Shown here: positions 25,091 to 39,147 of the stretch, in pieces
How the letters are laid out: each line of letters begins with the position of its first letter
How positions within the stretch are numbered: the stretch's first letter is position 1
Source of the DNA: Glandiceps talaboti
Taxonomy: Eukaryota; Hemichordata; Enteropneusta; Spengelidae
Assembly (NCBI RefSeq): GCF_964340395.1
Contig: NC_135563.1
Location: 6,777,922 to 6,841,921 of the forward strand
Length of the DNA: 64,000 bases
Reading direction: 5' to 3'
The notes under the pieces: model-generated
Told to the model about the DNA's origin: nothing
Database searches by the model: none
The model's input: the letters and a program-made list of their open reading frames with translations, nothing else
Position numbers and translations under genes: made by a program

Positions 25091-25405
25091 TAAAATGTAT
25101 ATCACAATGAAAATAAATTGCAGATGATCTCTACCAGTAATATCAACAAAAATGCTACATGGATGTGAATTAAAATGTTCAAAAATACTTTTAAATCACC
25201 AAATGTTCCCACTTCCCAGTCACTGGGGTTCAAGGCATGAAATACTTGTTATAAATATATAAAACTTGCCTGTGTGTTCATTAGCTTTTAAAGAGATTTC
25301 CATGTAAGTATTAATGTATATATAGTTGTGAGATTGACAGCAGTAGACACTACTGATGTGGCATATACCCAAGTGTAGACTATAAATCCTGAAATCTTGG
25401 TCAAA

Positions 25406-25406
<1 letters not shown>

Positions 25407-25479
<73 letters not shown>

Positions 25480-25560
25480 ATAAATTTATATAGCGCCAAA
25501 TATCCAAAGAAAACAGTGTACAAATATACTGTAACCAGTAAATATACATGTATGTAACAT
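25407..25560 (-). mobile_element. 3' end of a LINE-like retroelement with (GATA)n tail
   Basis: Read on the minus strand, the sequence ends TTTGGCGCTATATAAATTTATTA and then (GATA) for about 70 bp. That GGCGCTATATAAAT terminus followed by a tetranucleotide tail is typical of CR1/L2-type elements. No coding part is recognisable further right, so only the 3' UTR end remains (or it is a derived SINE). Confidence 0.6.
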
Positions 25561-26450
25561 GACTATGAAGAACTGATTCAATCACATGTTTCATTAGTGT
25601 AGGTTTCAAACTTACAGCAGAGACTCACAAGATACTGGAGTATTATTTTTCCTTAAGTCTCTCAGATTTGTTTTTATTGTGTTCTGGTGGTAGATCATGC
25701 AATCTTGTAAAGGAATGAGATATAGAGATTGAATGATAAGCAGACTGACAGGAATGAAATCCTCACAAACATGGTTGTTATTTCTTGGGACTGATTTAGA
25801 GAGTGTGAAATACACTTTTAAGAAGATCACATCATTGCATTGGCTACAGATGACCTTTGTGTTGCTTACAAGGAAGCCAATAATCTCTTCAGAAATAACT
25901 CTTTATCACAGAGTTTCTTTCAGAGAGTACAGTAAGTAAGCAGTGTGTGTAATCCAGTGTGACGTTTTTGGCAAGGCAGCTGGCTCTGATTTTGATTTTA
26001 AAATCTCCCATTTGTATGCATGCAAGTTTTGTGAAATGTCTTCATATCATATCTCTAGAAAGAAGTGACGTCATTGTGACATCAGTAGGGTAGAATTGGT
26101 GAAATACAAATATGAGAGGTGAGGTAGACCAAAAGAAAACAAAAAACGGAAATTCTGATAATGTGTTGATGAACAATTTACACAATTGTTGATACTTGAG
26201 ATGACTTCTATAATCTTTTAATTATTAGTAGGTTACTTTAAAGGGATTTTGTTGCTGAAGTGTTTGAATGAAGAATAAAAGAGATTTGGAAGTGATTATT
26301 CACTTCAAGTCAACCCTGTCCTACACAAGCAATTCCTACACAATGAGTGTTTATAAGACCATAATGTGTGGTTCAGTTCCTATGTACCTTTGTGTGCTGT
26401 TAAATTCCTTTGTAAAGTATGCAACTCCGTGTTGTTCACTTTTTGTTTTA

Positions 26451-26772
26451 AAGTGGCCAAATGGATAAGGATTTGGTATTAACTTTGGATTTTTAATTTA
26501 TACAATTGTTTATCATGGCTTCCTACTTGAATAATCAAATAAAGTGAAACAACATAGACCAAGTCTGTGTTTGTAACTCAATACATTGCAACAAGCTAAC
26601 AAATAAGATTTGATACATTTGTTTAATAATCTTTTGCAATTCATTGAGTTACAAACACAGACTTGGCATATGGTTGTTTCACATTGATTTTTCAAGTAGG
26701 AAGCCATGATAAAATTGTTTTATAAATTAAAAATCCGAAATAAATACCCAATCCTCATCCATATGGTCACTT
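26451..26772. mobile_element. Foldback MITE with ~140-bp arms and TA target duplication
   Basis: The left arm (26451-26591) and right arm (26634-26772) are reverse complements over nearly their whole length, around a ~42-bp loop. Termini are AAGTGGCCAAATGGATAAGG and its inverse (CCTCATCCATATGGTCACTT). TA flanks both sides (26449-26450 and 26773-26774), which fits a Tc1/mariner-type target. Other paired blocks are 'atcatggcttcctacttga' and 'aagtctgtgtttgtaactca'. There is no coding capacity. Confidence 0.85.
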
Positions 26773-26999
26773 TATAGTATGCACAAAATTATATTATTTA
26801 AGTGAGAACATTTGATATATTGTAAATGACACCTAAGGCCGGGTCAGAGTGTTTAGAGATTTATGTATTTTTTTATATCCCAAGGGAATTTGTCTGCGTA
26901 CTTTCAGTTTGATGTGCTGACAAAGGTTTCACGGTATTTCAGCAAGGAAGAAAATGAAGCAGTTTATACTGTGACTATTTCCTTGTGAATTTAAGGTCG

Positions 27000-29200
27000 C
27001 AGCACTTTATTCCTGGACCAAAACATTCTTAATCCTCTTACGACCAGGAGGGTATTTGTTTGTACACAAAATCTACAAGTTAGGAAAAAACAGAATTATG
27101 TTTTGCACACGTAGACACCATTCAAGTATTTACATCCATGCTACTAATAATGACCATTCTGTCCAGAAATTTTGGCCCAATAACCTTGACCGTCAAACTT
27201 AACTTTCACATTGTAATTCTCCTTGCAGTTCTTTGAGACTTTCAAGTGTCTAAAACCATTTTTACTAGAGAAAAGCAATAAAGTCGAAGTGTGACATTGC
27301 CTAGCTGTGCTGTTAAGTCAAATGACCACTGAATTTTAGTTTTGGACCACCTGATCATGCCCTCTCCAGTTGTAAATGTGAAAGAGTGACAGAATTATGA
27401 AGTGATGTTCATGATCACAATGTGTACAGTATTCATTGGTTATGTGTGCATTATTCATTGGTTATGTGTACATAAATTGGATTCTTCAGATTCCTTATTG
27501 TAGACATTGACCACTATCATGCTATGGACTACCAAAATCTAAAACTGATGGTCCACAACAATCATTTATGCATGTAAGTGTATTTTAATGGGTCGGTATT
27601 TATACTTAGTGCTGATTTTTTTCCTCTGTGTGTGCTGTTATTTTCTTTCCTCATTTGTTTACTTTAACTTTAGTCTGTACAATGCACTGAGACGCACAGT
27701 AATAATAGTCAATTCGTGTCAGTGGTTGGTTGGGAGGGGGCTTTGTCTTTGAAGGTAGAAGACTTGTTTCTTAGAGATGTTAGAAAGAGTGAAGTAATGT
27801 TTATGACTCCAGTGAATGGAATAGATATTGATGAAGGGCAGGTGATCCCTCAAAAGATTTATTTCCAAGGGAAAGTGTTTTGTATGACTTCAATTAATGA
27901 GCACATTGTGTTTTTGAGGGAATGAGAATGAAAGCAATTTGAAGTGAAATCAATGAACAACAATATGATATATTTGAACAGAAGCTGTTCGTTGTTTAAT
28001 AATTATTCCTATTTAAAGAAATAAGGCTTCCTAAGGCATGCCAGCTGTTGTTGATAGTTTCTCTAAAACCCTACAGACAATAGTGGACTCCTCCTAATGA
28101 AAAGTAATGGACTACTGTGTCACACAATATGGCCATTGTCTGTTACTATACGCACAAATATGTATTGGGTTGTAAATCATGATCGAGAAAGGTGAACAAC
28201 ATTTAACCCTGGGGTCTTTTGTGAAATTGTGTGGAATATTTTTAAACAAGTAACCACTGTGTCTGAGAGTGTACACTATAGTTTGCTGCAGTTTGTCTGC
28301 ATAATGCCAGGGTATATATGTAGAAAAGGGATTCAAATTTCTGAATTTTTATCCTTGCAGTGAAAGAATTATACATTTACATGTGCTGGTCGCTGCACAG
28401 AATGTGATCAACAGCTTAATACAAAAGGTGATGATTTACTTCATACATATACATGACATGTTTGATGGCATTTTCTAGTGCTGACCACAGATCAACAGCA
28501 TTATCGGGAATTGAAAGTATAGTACCGGGTAATAGTAAAATTCACTTAAATAGGAACCAATACCCCTGAAATACGAACTGCTTAAAAATCTCTCCAAAGT
28601 TTGCCATATGAATGTTTGTTCATGATCCTTTTGACATAATCAAAGAAATTTAGAGTTTCCCATCTTGATATCAATGAAAGTGACTTTTTTTATTTCCTGA
28701 TGCAGTATTTGGTGGCCATATTGGATTATAAAGTATGACATAATTCATATTGACTATATTTCAAAAATTTGTGCTTTGGCTCCAGGATTCCTTTTTTTGA
28801 TTTTTAATAGCATAGAAAGGGCTTGTTCAAGTTTCTTTTTTATGAAGTAACAGCAAAGGTTTAAGATTTTTACTTCAGAGGTGTGTAACAGGTTGTTCAG
28901 ATTTTTTTTATCACTACATTCTAGGTAGCAAGTCTTCAGTGTTTATATGCTAGACTAGTTATCTGTATGCATGTGATCATTTATCAAGTTTCATTCTGTG
29001 AAAAAGAAACTGTTTTCATTCAAAAGCTGTTATTCAAACACTTTGGCTCCTTACTGATGTGGGTCACTTACGTTCTATGTATAAATTGACGTCTCATTCT
29101 CTCTCGCTGTCTTTTGTTTTTTTTAAGCAAGTCTTGTTCAGACAAGATCTGTCAATATAATACTAGAAGATTCAGGCCATCGTGCAGACTGAATGAGTCA
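27000..29200. other. Intron sequence, nothing recognised
   Basis: There is one short direct repeat ('cattggttatgtg' at about 27435 and 27457). A 69-residue frame at 27716-27925 (+) has no family resemblance. Confidence 0.45.
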
Positions 29201-29206
29201 TAGCAT

Positions 29207-29370
29207 GAATGATTTTCCCTTAGCATTTGACAGTTAATACAGCCATAAACATGAACAGTATTTGCCATATGGGTATGATGTAAAATGAAGTGATTTTTCC
29301 CTTAGCACTTCACAGTTAATACAGTCATAAACATGAAGAGTATTCACCATATGGGTATGATGTAAAATGG
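29207..29370. repeat. Tandem duplication of about 80 bp
   Basis: Both copies contain 'cccttagca', 'cagttaatacag', 'cataaacatgaa' and 'ccatatgggtatgatgtaaa'. Confidence 0.8.
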
Positions 29371-30192
29371 AATGTTTTAGTGTTTCCTCAATTGCCTTTG
29401 AATTCACTTACTTACCATCATATAAAACGATGACAAATTATAGACAGTGTTCTGTTATTGAAGTACTGCGGTGAAAGCTTTCTATTGTTTAAGTGATTAA
29501 TTGGTTGAGTGATAGTGAATAAGTTCCTGTACCAGATGTAACCCATAGCATGGCTTAATACGTAAGGGTGTTTACACAATAAAACTGTGTCAAAAGAAAG
29601 GGTTAGCCATGTATGTATGTAATCATGTTAGAGAATTCCTTTATTTTTTACAAAAAATTTAGGTATACATCTAATTTTCAATTTAGTTTTATATTTCAGT
29701 AAATCAACAAGATTGACAGAACAGACGTACAAATAAAAACTGGTACAAATTGTTGAATTACTTGGATAACCCACAAAGTCAAAGACTTGTTTCCAGTGGG
29801 GTCCATACAGTGATTCAAGAAAGTGGTGGGATAAGCAAAGGTGTTTAACTACATGGAATGGGAAGGGAGAACAGAAGTAGGGAAAACGTGATGGCAAACT
29901 AATTATTAATAATGTATAAAGTCGCTGTTTTCAGTATCCCTTAGTGTACTGGACCGATATGATTTAACCGCTTTGTTAAAGGCATTTCTTTGTGATATCT
30001 GTTTTATTGATGTGAGTAGATTGCTCCAGTCCTAAATGGCTTTAATTTTATAATCAGAATAAAATAATGTTTTTTTGATTTATGAAACGATACTGATAAA
30101 ACTTAAAGACAGGAATAAGAATTGAAGGTACGTATTTAATTTGACATCTGGATTTTAGGTTTAGAATTGTTGAAAGATATTTGGAGTGAAGT

Positions 30193-30194
30193 AT

Positions 30195-30245
<51 letters not shown>

Positions 30246-30310
30246 TTACATCCCTTTTGTATCAGGGGCTCACTAAGCATGTTAGGAGCAGCACTAACAG
30301 AAAATTAAAA
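30193..30310 (-). repeat. (ATTT)n microsatellite, possible retroelement tail
   Basis: About 14 ATTT units are followed on the right by 'acatcccttttgtatcagg'. Read on the minus strand this is a unique sequence ending in GGATGT and an (AATA)n tail. That layout suggests, but does not prove, a retroelement 3' end. Confidence 0.5.
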
Positions 30311-31754
30311 TATATATACTACGAAAAAATTTAGAAATTAGAGAAGACATGACTAACTTATAATCACATACAAAAACAAACAAAAACAAACAAACAAACC
30401 AAAGGGAGGGAAGAAGGAGAGAAAGAAAAAAATGACACTTCAAATATCAGTAGTCAAAAAATCTAAAGTAGAGTTTAGAAATAAAGTGCAAAGGTTAAAG
30501 GTCAATAAGTTTATAGGCATATTAATCTCAGTACGTGATTGTGTTAATGTAACAACAGACACCTTGTATTGATAGTATCATGCAGATTTGATAGAAATCA
30601 TGAAAAATTACTAACGAAATGAAAACCATGGTTTTGAAAGTATGTAATACTACGTTATAAAGAATAGATGTCACTCACCAGCCTAGAATCCATCACCTGG
30701 ATTCTAGTTTAAGATATCGTGTATAAGGTTAAAAATATACAAATTAGTAGTAAAATAGATTAGTACATGTGTATTTTTACATGTATGTGTGATATCATCA
30801 CTTGGTTGTGATCACGTCAAATATCACACCAAAGTTAGATTTTTATGTTAGAATTTTTTTTTTTTTTTTTTTTCCAAGATTTGAAAAGCTGTTATGGAAA
30901 GAATGATTATGTTGTTACAGTATGACTAGGAACAATTTCTTGAAACATTCACTGAAGGAAACAGTTACCAAACAAGACTTGACAAACATTATAACTCAAG
31001 ATGCTGACATACAATGTACATGTAATGTCATATGACATTTTTTGTCTGTAATAAAGTTTTATTTCAAAGTCGTTATGAAAATCATAAATCTATATATATA
31101 GATATTAACATCTGAGAAATATAATATTTTTGTCTATGTGTCCCAGAATATGGTTGTCAAAATAAACAAAAGAGAGTCAGAAATGTCAGTGTTGTATTAA
31201 ATTTTTTATACAACTGAAATCAACAGGTGGTTGTGATATATATTACAAGTAGTAAAGTTGCCTTTCAGTTTGTATCTATCATTTTCACTGTCATGGACAT
31301 CTACGTCATGTAAGTGTTATTTACCCAAGAGAAATTATGTTGGCTTGGTGTTTCATTCATGGGATGTGATTTTTTTTAACACAAAGATATGCGCAAATTA
31401 ACAATAACGGAGACACAATACAAAAAGGATCCATTTCCCCAATTACATTGAAATGTGATAAAGCTTTGATTTACTTTTACAATGCTGAACAAACAGGTTT
31501 CTACTGGTACATATATACATGTGCACCTGATGATTTTTAATGACTTTAATATTTACTTTCCAACTCATAATCAAAATCATAACTTGTCTAAACTTCTACA
31601 TACCCTGTCTAGTTGTTGCTTTTGCACTTGAAGTTGGCGGAGTGTGTGTGAAAAATGTGACATGAGTGAAACACCAAGGCAACATAACTTCTCTTGTACA
31701 TGATACGACTCTGTGATAAAACTCTGGCGGTGTTTTTTCATTCATTTTGTTTGA

Positions 31755-32530
31755 CCTCAAGCAATACTTAGTTATATTACTCTCCAATGTTTTTTCTTTT
31801 GTTTAGCTAAGATAAATATGAGTGACCTAGGGGGCCTTGTCACTACGAGTCAAAACCAAGAAGTAACAAGTCTCTTGGTCATGAGAATGTTTTGGCTGGA
31901 TAATATTATATGTACACAATCTTACTTCAAAAAAAAAATAGTGACACTAATGATGGCAGACTTTAACTCAAAAACTATTGTGGAACATCCTTTCATGATG
32001 TATACATGTACTATAAAAGCAGAAAATATGGAGTCCAGCCTATCTATTCCACTGAAGAGTTTATCAATATCGTCAGATGGTGATGACATTTCAAGCATAT
32101 TAAACATATAGTAGTGATACACTCAGTATTACATGGTGCCTAATTTGGGCTATTCAGACTAAAGGAATGCCAAAAACAGGTGTGATGAAATTGATGTAAC
32201 ATGTAAATGTAGTTTTATCTCCACACTACACTTTACTTCGATATCAAGCTCATTTATAGTTCCCTCAATATACTTAGGCTGTTACACCATGTATGAGCCA
32301 AGTTGAACAAACAATGTGGAATATATACATGTACTCTGGTTGTTCTACATCACGACAATGTGTGTCTTTGTCACTGGTTCGGCTGTGTTTGAAAAATGAG
32401 TCAAAACATTCAAAATTGCCGATACTTTCCCCGATTTTTCTTTGATATTACTGGCACTAGTAACAGTGTTATTCTCCAATATTTTTCTTTATTCAGTTTG
32501 AAAATACTCATTACCTAAAGGTTGTCACTA
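31755..32530 (+). mobile_element. Dispersed repeat block containing family C and an 'agtgacctaagggg' end motif
   Basis: The left side has 'gctaagataaatatgagtga' followed by 'cctagggggccttgtcac'. The right side (32280-32530) has family C blocks ('gagccaagttgaacaaac', 'ctctggttgttctacatc', 'gtgtttgaaaaa', 'gagtcaaaacattcaaa') and 'ctccaatatttttctttatt'. The first motif recurs inverted at 41285-41380 and 41500-41590, and directly at 48650-48680. The pair of ends suggests one non-autonomous element of about 0.7-0.8 kb. Confidence 0.5.
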
Positions 32531-34686
32531 CTCATCTATATGCTGGTTATTGCCTCTGATAGAATGGTTTGGGATATTTGCATCATATTACATGATGTTC
32601 TCTAACTTTTGCAATCTAACCAGATGCAAATCACAGGTACAAAAAAAAATGTAAATGTCCTGTGTTTTTGTAAAGGATCACTCAGGTTCACTTTGTGCTT
32701 TTGAATTGAGCTGTTATCATTTATCTATCATCATATGTCCTACGTATTGCTATGGAGAAGTTGTAAGCTCTACCCATGAAATAACTAATAATGTATCACA
32801 CTGTTCCCAAGTATGGTCATTCTACATGCACATATCAATTCACTTTGATCAAGTTAACTATAGGACAAGTCTTGATAGCCTATGAGTATGCCTGAGATAT
32901 GAGGTCATAGAATGAAGTGAACAACATGCTGACCACTACATCAGATTTTAATCAGATTGGAGCCTGATGGCAGGCTGTGTCTAGGGTTTGGCTGCAAGCT
33001 TGATGTGTCCACCATATGATGACCAGGAGGTCCAACTTGAAATAGGGCCAATAGTTATATACTGTCACTAAAATGTAGGCCTCTCTTTCATTTACTTGTT
33101 TACCAGACCCAGGGCATTGACTTGCATGATAAGTACCATCTAGCAGGTATACGTATTCTTGACTTCCGTCTTATATTATTATTCACATGGTTTTTCTGCA
33201 AATAGTGCCAACTTTTTTTTTCTATTTCATAACAAGAAAGGAAGGGATTACAAAGACAAAAGCACAAGAACAGGTACAGAAAACATGTGATGCTTATGTA
33301 CACTATCTTGATTCTAAGTACATCATAATTCAGATGGATTTGTATGAATTCATGGGATGTCTTTGCTTGGAGTCTGGTTGAGTTATATTTGGCTGTGAAT
33401 GAATTTAAGACATTGGAGGCGAGAGAATTTGATTAATTCAAACAAACTGTTTTATATGACTTTATGCCAATAATTTGCACGGTTTGATGTATTCACTTTT
33501 TCCTTCAATTAATATTACTTTATGATATTCGTAGACATTGCAATGTATGATCTTAGGACAAAGATCACTATTTTGTGGAACGTATAGTCTTATATAAGTG
33601 AACCATTCGTTGACTTTTTTCCCGTTGAAAACACCATTCAGTGAGAGCCTGTGTGCCTGTTCATAAGTCTGTAGTAATTTTGTCAGTGTAACTGCAACGT
33701 CGTTTCACTAAAAACGATAATCAATTAAAAGTTTACCAGACATAACTATTTCAATACCAAATATTGAAATCATTATCTCAGACAATGAACACGATGTCTG
33801 AAACGTTATTATGTCTTCTGCAAATAAACCATATCTGAGCTGTATTTGTAGAGCTGCGTTGTACCAGTAGACATGAATTGACAGAATATTTACTAGTGTT
33901 GGGGGGGGGGGGGGTCTGTCTTCAAATGTGAAGGACTTAATACTTTAATTGATCCTCACTATATCTATAAAAATGAAGATTGAATCAGTATGTACGTCTA
34001 ATGTATATATCCCCGGGCTTTTAAACTAAAAAACTGAAGTTGAATCCATAATACCTTTAGGCGTAATATTACAGTGATATCAATTCTATTATGTTATATG
34101 GATTAATAGGCATACATGGCCTTATATGTTACGTATATAACTTGTTTTTAAAGTCATGCAGAGTTCACATCATTCTGTTCTATAAATGTATCGCTGAATT
34201 CGTCTATGTAGATGATTATTTCAGCATTACTCACATTCACATTTTCAAACGATATAGAAATGTGCATAAATTTGCATTAGTTTACGATTGTAAGTGGTCA
34301 TTATAACCATGGTGACATTCTTATGTCCAATTTGTGGACATGTATTAGTTAGTGATCATGACCTCAGCGGTTTTTTTCTTGCTACTGGCATTGAGCCAAT
34401 TTTACTGTGAACAGTAAAGATTTTCTACAGAATTCTTTTTTTTTTTGGCTGTGGTTTACATCATACATAGGTTATTTGACACACAACGAGGTCACAGAGT
34501 TAAGGTCAATGTTAGTGTTTAGCTCAGGTCGTCCAACTTTTGACATCTCTTGACACCTTGACATATCTTTTGGGCATTATGTAGATTAACTACAATGAAG
34601 GAGTTTGATAAAAAAAAATGACAGAAATATGACAAGGGAATTATTTTCTTAGCTTAGGACAACACTTATCTTTTGCTTTGTTATCA

Positions 34687-34915
34687 GCCGCTCCTCCCCT
34701 CTTCTTCCTCCTCCCCTCCTCCTCCCCTCCCACTTTTCTTCCTCCCCTCCTCCTCCCCTCCCACTTTTCTTCCCCTCCTACTCCTCCCCTCCCACTTTTC
34801 TCCCCCTCCTCCTTCCCCCTTTTCCTCCTCCCCTCCCCCTTTTCCTCCCCCCACTCCCACTTTTCCTCCTATTCATCTCCTCCCTCACCTCTCCCTCATC
34901 CCCCTCCTGTTGATG
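34687..34915. repeat. Polypyrimidine minisatellite (TCC-rich, 'cctcccacttttc' units)
   Basis: About 230 bp almost free of purines on the plus strand, with irregular 25-35-bp units ending in 'cccacttttc' or 'ccccttttcctcc'. Pro/Ser/Leu-rich frames across it are artefacts. Confidence 0.9.
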
Positions 34916-35274
34916 ATTTTACCTCATTTATTTGTACAAAAAAGTCCCACATAAACTTTTTGTTTAGATGTTTTCAGGGAAATCGCAAAAGTTTATGATT
35001 TAATCTTTTCTAAATATTATTAATTTAGAGAAAATAATCTGGATTTCAGATTAATTTTGCAAGTGCTGTTTTCATAAAAATATGGGTATCTATATACTTT
35101 CATTTCAAAACTCCCCCACCCCCCAGAAACTTGCGCACAACTTATTTAGACCTTAGGCAAGTCAATACTAGACACAATGCTTTGAACAGCTAAGAATGGC
35201 TTCAAATACAAACATCTTAAAAGTTTATGGAACCTTATACAGTGCACTGTAAAGTAGGGGACTGTCAATGTTTT

Positions 35275-35480
35275 GTTTTCGTGAAGTGTTCATTGTAATA
35301 ATAGTGAAGTGTTCATGTTACTGAAGTGTAATGAAGTGTTCATATTAGTGTTTGTATTGTTTATGAAGTGCTAACCTTAATACTGATTCAGAGAGGTTTA
35401 TATATAAAAGTGAGATGTTCGTGTTCAGTCTTTTAGCTCCTGAAGAGTTCATTCTAATGAAGTATGTACTTCATTGGATA
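35275..35480. repeat. Short imperfect repeats of 'gaagtgttcat'
   Basis: The core 'gaagtgttcat' or a close variant occurs near 35284, 35305, 35332, 35366 and 35440, with uneven spacing. Confidence 0.5.
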
Positions 35481-36528
35481 TATGTATTTAGGGGACACGA
35501 ACAGATGTTTATTTCTGTCATTATAACACTGCTGTTTCTCATAAAGATGTCACACTGTACGTTTTGTACTTTTTGTAAGTCAAATATGTATAGGCCAGTA
35601 TTGTGTTGAAGATTGAGTGCAAAGTGTTGTGTTATGAATGTAGGTAGTATTTGGCTTTTTGCCTTCGTATACATATTGTTCATGATAAATTGTTGTTGGT
35701 AAAAGCCAATGCACAGTAATAATTATGGGACTGCCTCTAGGTAGTAAGTATCAATCATTGTTGACAACTGTGGATCTTAAAAAAAAAAGTATTATATACA
35801 CAAAAATGTCTGCAACTTAAGAATGACTTTATTGCAATAGGGAGTTACCCAATTTGTATTGTGCAAGTTGTGAGTATAATAGGTGTATGACTGATACAGG
35901 AATGGAAGATTCCTAAATATGTTGCACTGTTTGGAGCCGTGCCAATGTTGTCATAGTGGATTGCTATAGATTTGACCAAATTGACAAACCATGCCTTCTG
36001 GCATGCTAGTATAGTGACAACAACACATGGAGAGGTCACTCCAGGTGGCATTATGCCAAAGTGAACCTTATAGGGGATCAATCATTGATACTAATGAAGG
36101 CAGGCACAATAGACTTGACAATCCCTGCAGCTATATGTAAATTCCTATTTTCTCTAAGCATTAATAATAGCGAGCTAACAGTTTTAATTACTTGATCCCC
36201 TGTATTGTAGCAATGCAGTACACAAATATGTTAATTATTGTACATGTGATTAGAAAACCCATATATGTTCTAATAACTAGGTTAAAGTCCAGTCATTGGT
36301 GGCTCTTACCTGATCTCCTCTTCTGCCTGGCATTTCACTAACTGTCTTGTATTCAAACTTAAGACTAGATTACGATTCCCTGCAGTCATCATTGAATATT
36401 TTAATCATGTTTTATACATCGTACAGCTCAACCCTCAGACTTTTTTGTTGTTCTGTTAAATAATGATATATAATTACACAAACTGATTTTTCAGAAGGTA
36501 TTGGGGCGACGACTTCAGATATTTTTAT

Positions 36529-37004
36529 CCCTTTCATTGCCGGTGCGGGGGCCGACTATTGCATCGTAATTGGATTAGTGAGCCGTTAATTATTTTTGTT
36601 CAAATTTAATATGACTGAAAATAACATTTTCGCCGATTTTGACCATTTAATCAGTGTACAGAAATTTTGTAGGGACATAAATGTTGGTATTTTGAATTTT
36701 GTTTGTAATATAAATATTTTGTTTATTTGTGATGTCAATAAATAAACAACCTATGTTTGTTTTATTAATATTTTGTTACTTTAATCCATATTTCGGTTGT
36801 GTGTGTGATATTTGAATGTATGTATTTGCAACTATTATGTAGAAAATTTATTTTCATTCAAATGATACCTTATTTTTCAAAAATAAGCAATTCTAAGTAT
36901 TTTTATATCAGTTTCATTAATACACCACACTCACTCTCATATTATGTTAGTGAGGGGGCTGGTGGAGAACAAACAATCCCATGAGGCCAGTGGTGGTGAA
37001 AGGG
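36529..37004. mobile_element. Candidate piggyBac-type MITE
   Basis: The left end is CCCTTTCATTGCCGGTG. The right end, inverted, is CCCTTTCACCACCACTGG. The right flank is TTAA (37005-37008) and the left flank is TTAT (36525-36528), one change from the TTAA target of piggyBac elements, whose termini start CCC. Length is 476 bp and there is no transposase. The interior is AT-rich and unlike other repeats in the window. Confidence 0.6.
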
Positions 37005-37639
37005 TTAAAGTTCAATTCATTTGTTGTTTTATCTATTCATGTATTATCACAATAGAAACAACTATTTGTATGTGTGAGTGACATAACTGTACAATGACCT
37101 CACCCTACTAATCTGTGATGATAAAAAGTTCATGTTGGTACACAACTGTTGGTAAAGAGACTCAGACATAATACAGTGGCCACAGCAGTACTAAGTACAA
37201 TGTGTATCTAATCTTTCACACCTCAGATTACGTATGTCTACATATCTAGTTGATTATACATCACTACCAGGAATCTCACGCAGTTCCACTATTAAATTTT
37301 GTTTTGTTTTAAGGTATGACATGATTTTTCTTTTTTACTGATTACCGATATGTCAGTGGCAGTGACAATCAACTTGGATGGATACTAAGCTGTAAAGTAA
37401 ACACTGGATGAACTAAAAACACTTGCTAAAATAGAAAACAGGCTGAGCTATGAAATGTATCACTATAGCTAAATTGGAACACTGGTTAGACTTTAGGAAA
37501 CTGTCTATGTTGGAACAGTAAATAAGTCAGCAGTGGTTAGTCATTAAACCACTTAAAAAACTGTCTGTATGTCATAACTTTACTGGGACCTCCCCTAATC
37601 ATGACAAAGTTGATCATATACAACTATTTATAAAGAATA

Positions 37640-37850
37640 CTTGCTATTTTAGGAAACTAGCTAAACTAGAACACTTGTTATTGTAGGAAACTAGCTAAAC
37701 TACAACACTTGCTAATGTAGGAAACTAGCTAACTAGAAAATTTGCTATTGTAGGAAACTAGCTGCTAACTAGAACACTTGCTAATGTAGGAAACTAACTA
37801 AACTAGAACCCTTGCTATTGTAGGAAACATGTAGGAAACTATCTAAATGA
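37640..37850. repeat. ~33-bp minisatellite, about 6 copies
   Basis: The unit contains 'aggaaactagctaaactaga' and 'acacttgctattgt'. Length varies by small indels. Confidence 0.8.
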
Positions 37851-38113
37851 GAACACTAAATGGGAACATTTGTGAAAGTTTAATACTTGAAGTTGAACAC
37901 TTCACAGGCTGTTAACCAAACAGTTTACACCAACCACTAGATTGAAATCTTCTGTACTATGCTAAAAACATCAACATACGGTGAATGTGGGATCATAGTG
38001 CTATAGGTGTGGTTGATATTTGATGTTGCTAATAAGTAAATGCACTTTACGCTGTTGAAGAGAGATTAAAAGCACTCATAAACACATCGGTGACATAGTA
38101 GTGAACATTTTCA

Positions 38114-38395
38114 TTTCTACTTGACATAGTTCCATGTATACCATGTTGTTAAGATGGTCAGTTTCAGGTTTGTTATTGAACAGACACCTGTACTGTTCTG
38201 TGGGAGGTAACCCCTACCCAACCCAACCCCCACATTTGCATTTCTACTTGACATTTTCCTACTTGATATATCATAAGCATACAAATATACCATATTGTTA
38301 AGGTGAGTTTCAGGTTTGTTATTGTACATGTACTTTTCTTTGAGGGCCAGACATTTCCCATCCCATCCCACCCAACCCCCAACCATATCCCACGC
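38114..38395. repeat. Diverged tandem duplication of about 130 bp
   Basis: Both copies have 'tttctacttgacat', 'accat(g/a)ttgttaag', 'gtttcaggtttgttattg' and 'acccaaccc' blocks. Confidence 0.65.
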
Positions 38396-39147
38396 ATATG
38401 ACACAAATCATAAAAACAAAAAACTTGTTTGCCTTTAAAGGAAGGAGAAAGGCAAGTGTAGTTTATTTGAAATGCTGCAACAAATCTCCGGAGACAGTGA
38501 AAAGTCAGAACAGTTGCATTACTAGGATTGTATGTAGTGAAGAGGGACTTGTTAAGCTTTGTCAGCAAATCAGATTTGTCAGCTATATCACTGAAGATAC
38601 TAGTCTTTCCATACACAAATTATCAAATATCAGCTGCTCTTATTATATGACAAATTTTTTTAATGCACTTACATACAAATATAGATAGAAGCAATTGTTT
38701 TATTTCATTTTCAAAATCAAGAAAAATGGATGTCTCTCGAGACAGATTTATATTTTGTGTTGACGTATGTAGTATTTTAGGGGTAACCTGTACATCTAGT
38801 AGAGTGTGGCTTTAATGTCGCAAGTCATTTCAGTCAATAAAGTAATTGTACTGTGAAGGATCTCGACAAATTGATTTTAAGTTAAAAAAGTGGCCTTTAT
38901 GACCTGTAGTAGACCTCCTCAGTGATCAGACTGTATCCCTCCAACAGCTGCCAGAGCTTGTCATTGCAAATGTTTTCAAACTTAGCTACTTTGAAGTTAG
39001 ACTGTAAGATTTGGCATTGTGGACACTCTTGTGTAAATCACTCATTACATTTTATGGTTAACAGAAGCACAAATGAAGACCACTTTTTCTGTCTATTGCC
39101 AAGTGGAAATGTCTACTGTGTTTGTCTGTGTCTGTCATTAGGTATAC

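Noticed and set aside
27716-27925. 69-residue plus-strand frame with a soluble-protein composition
   Set aside because: No recognisable family, no splice sites and no neighbouring exon.
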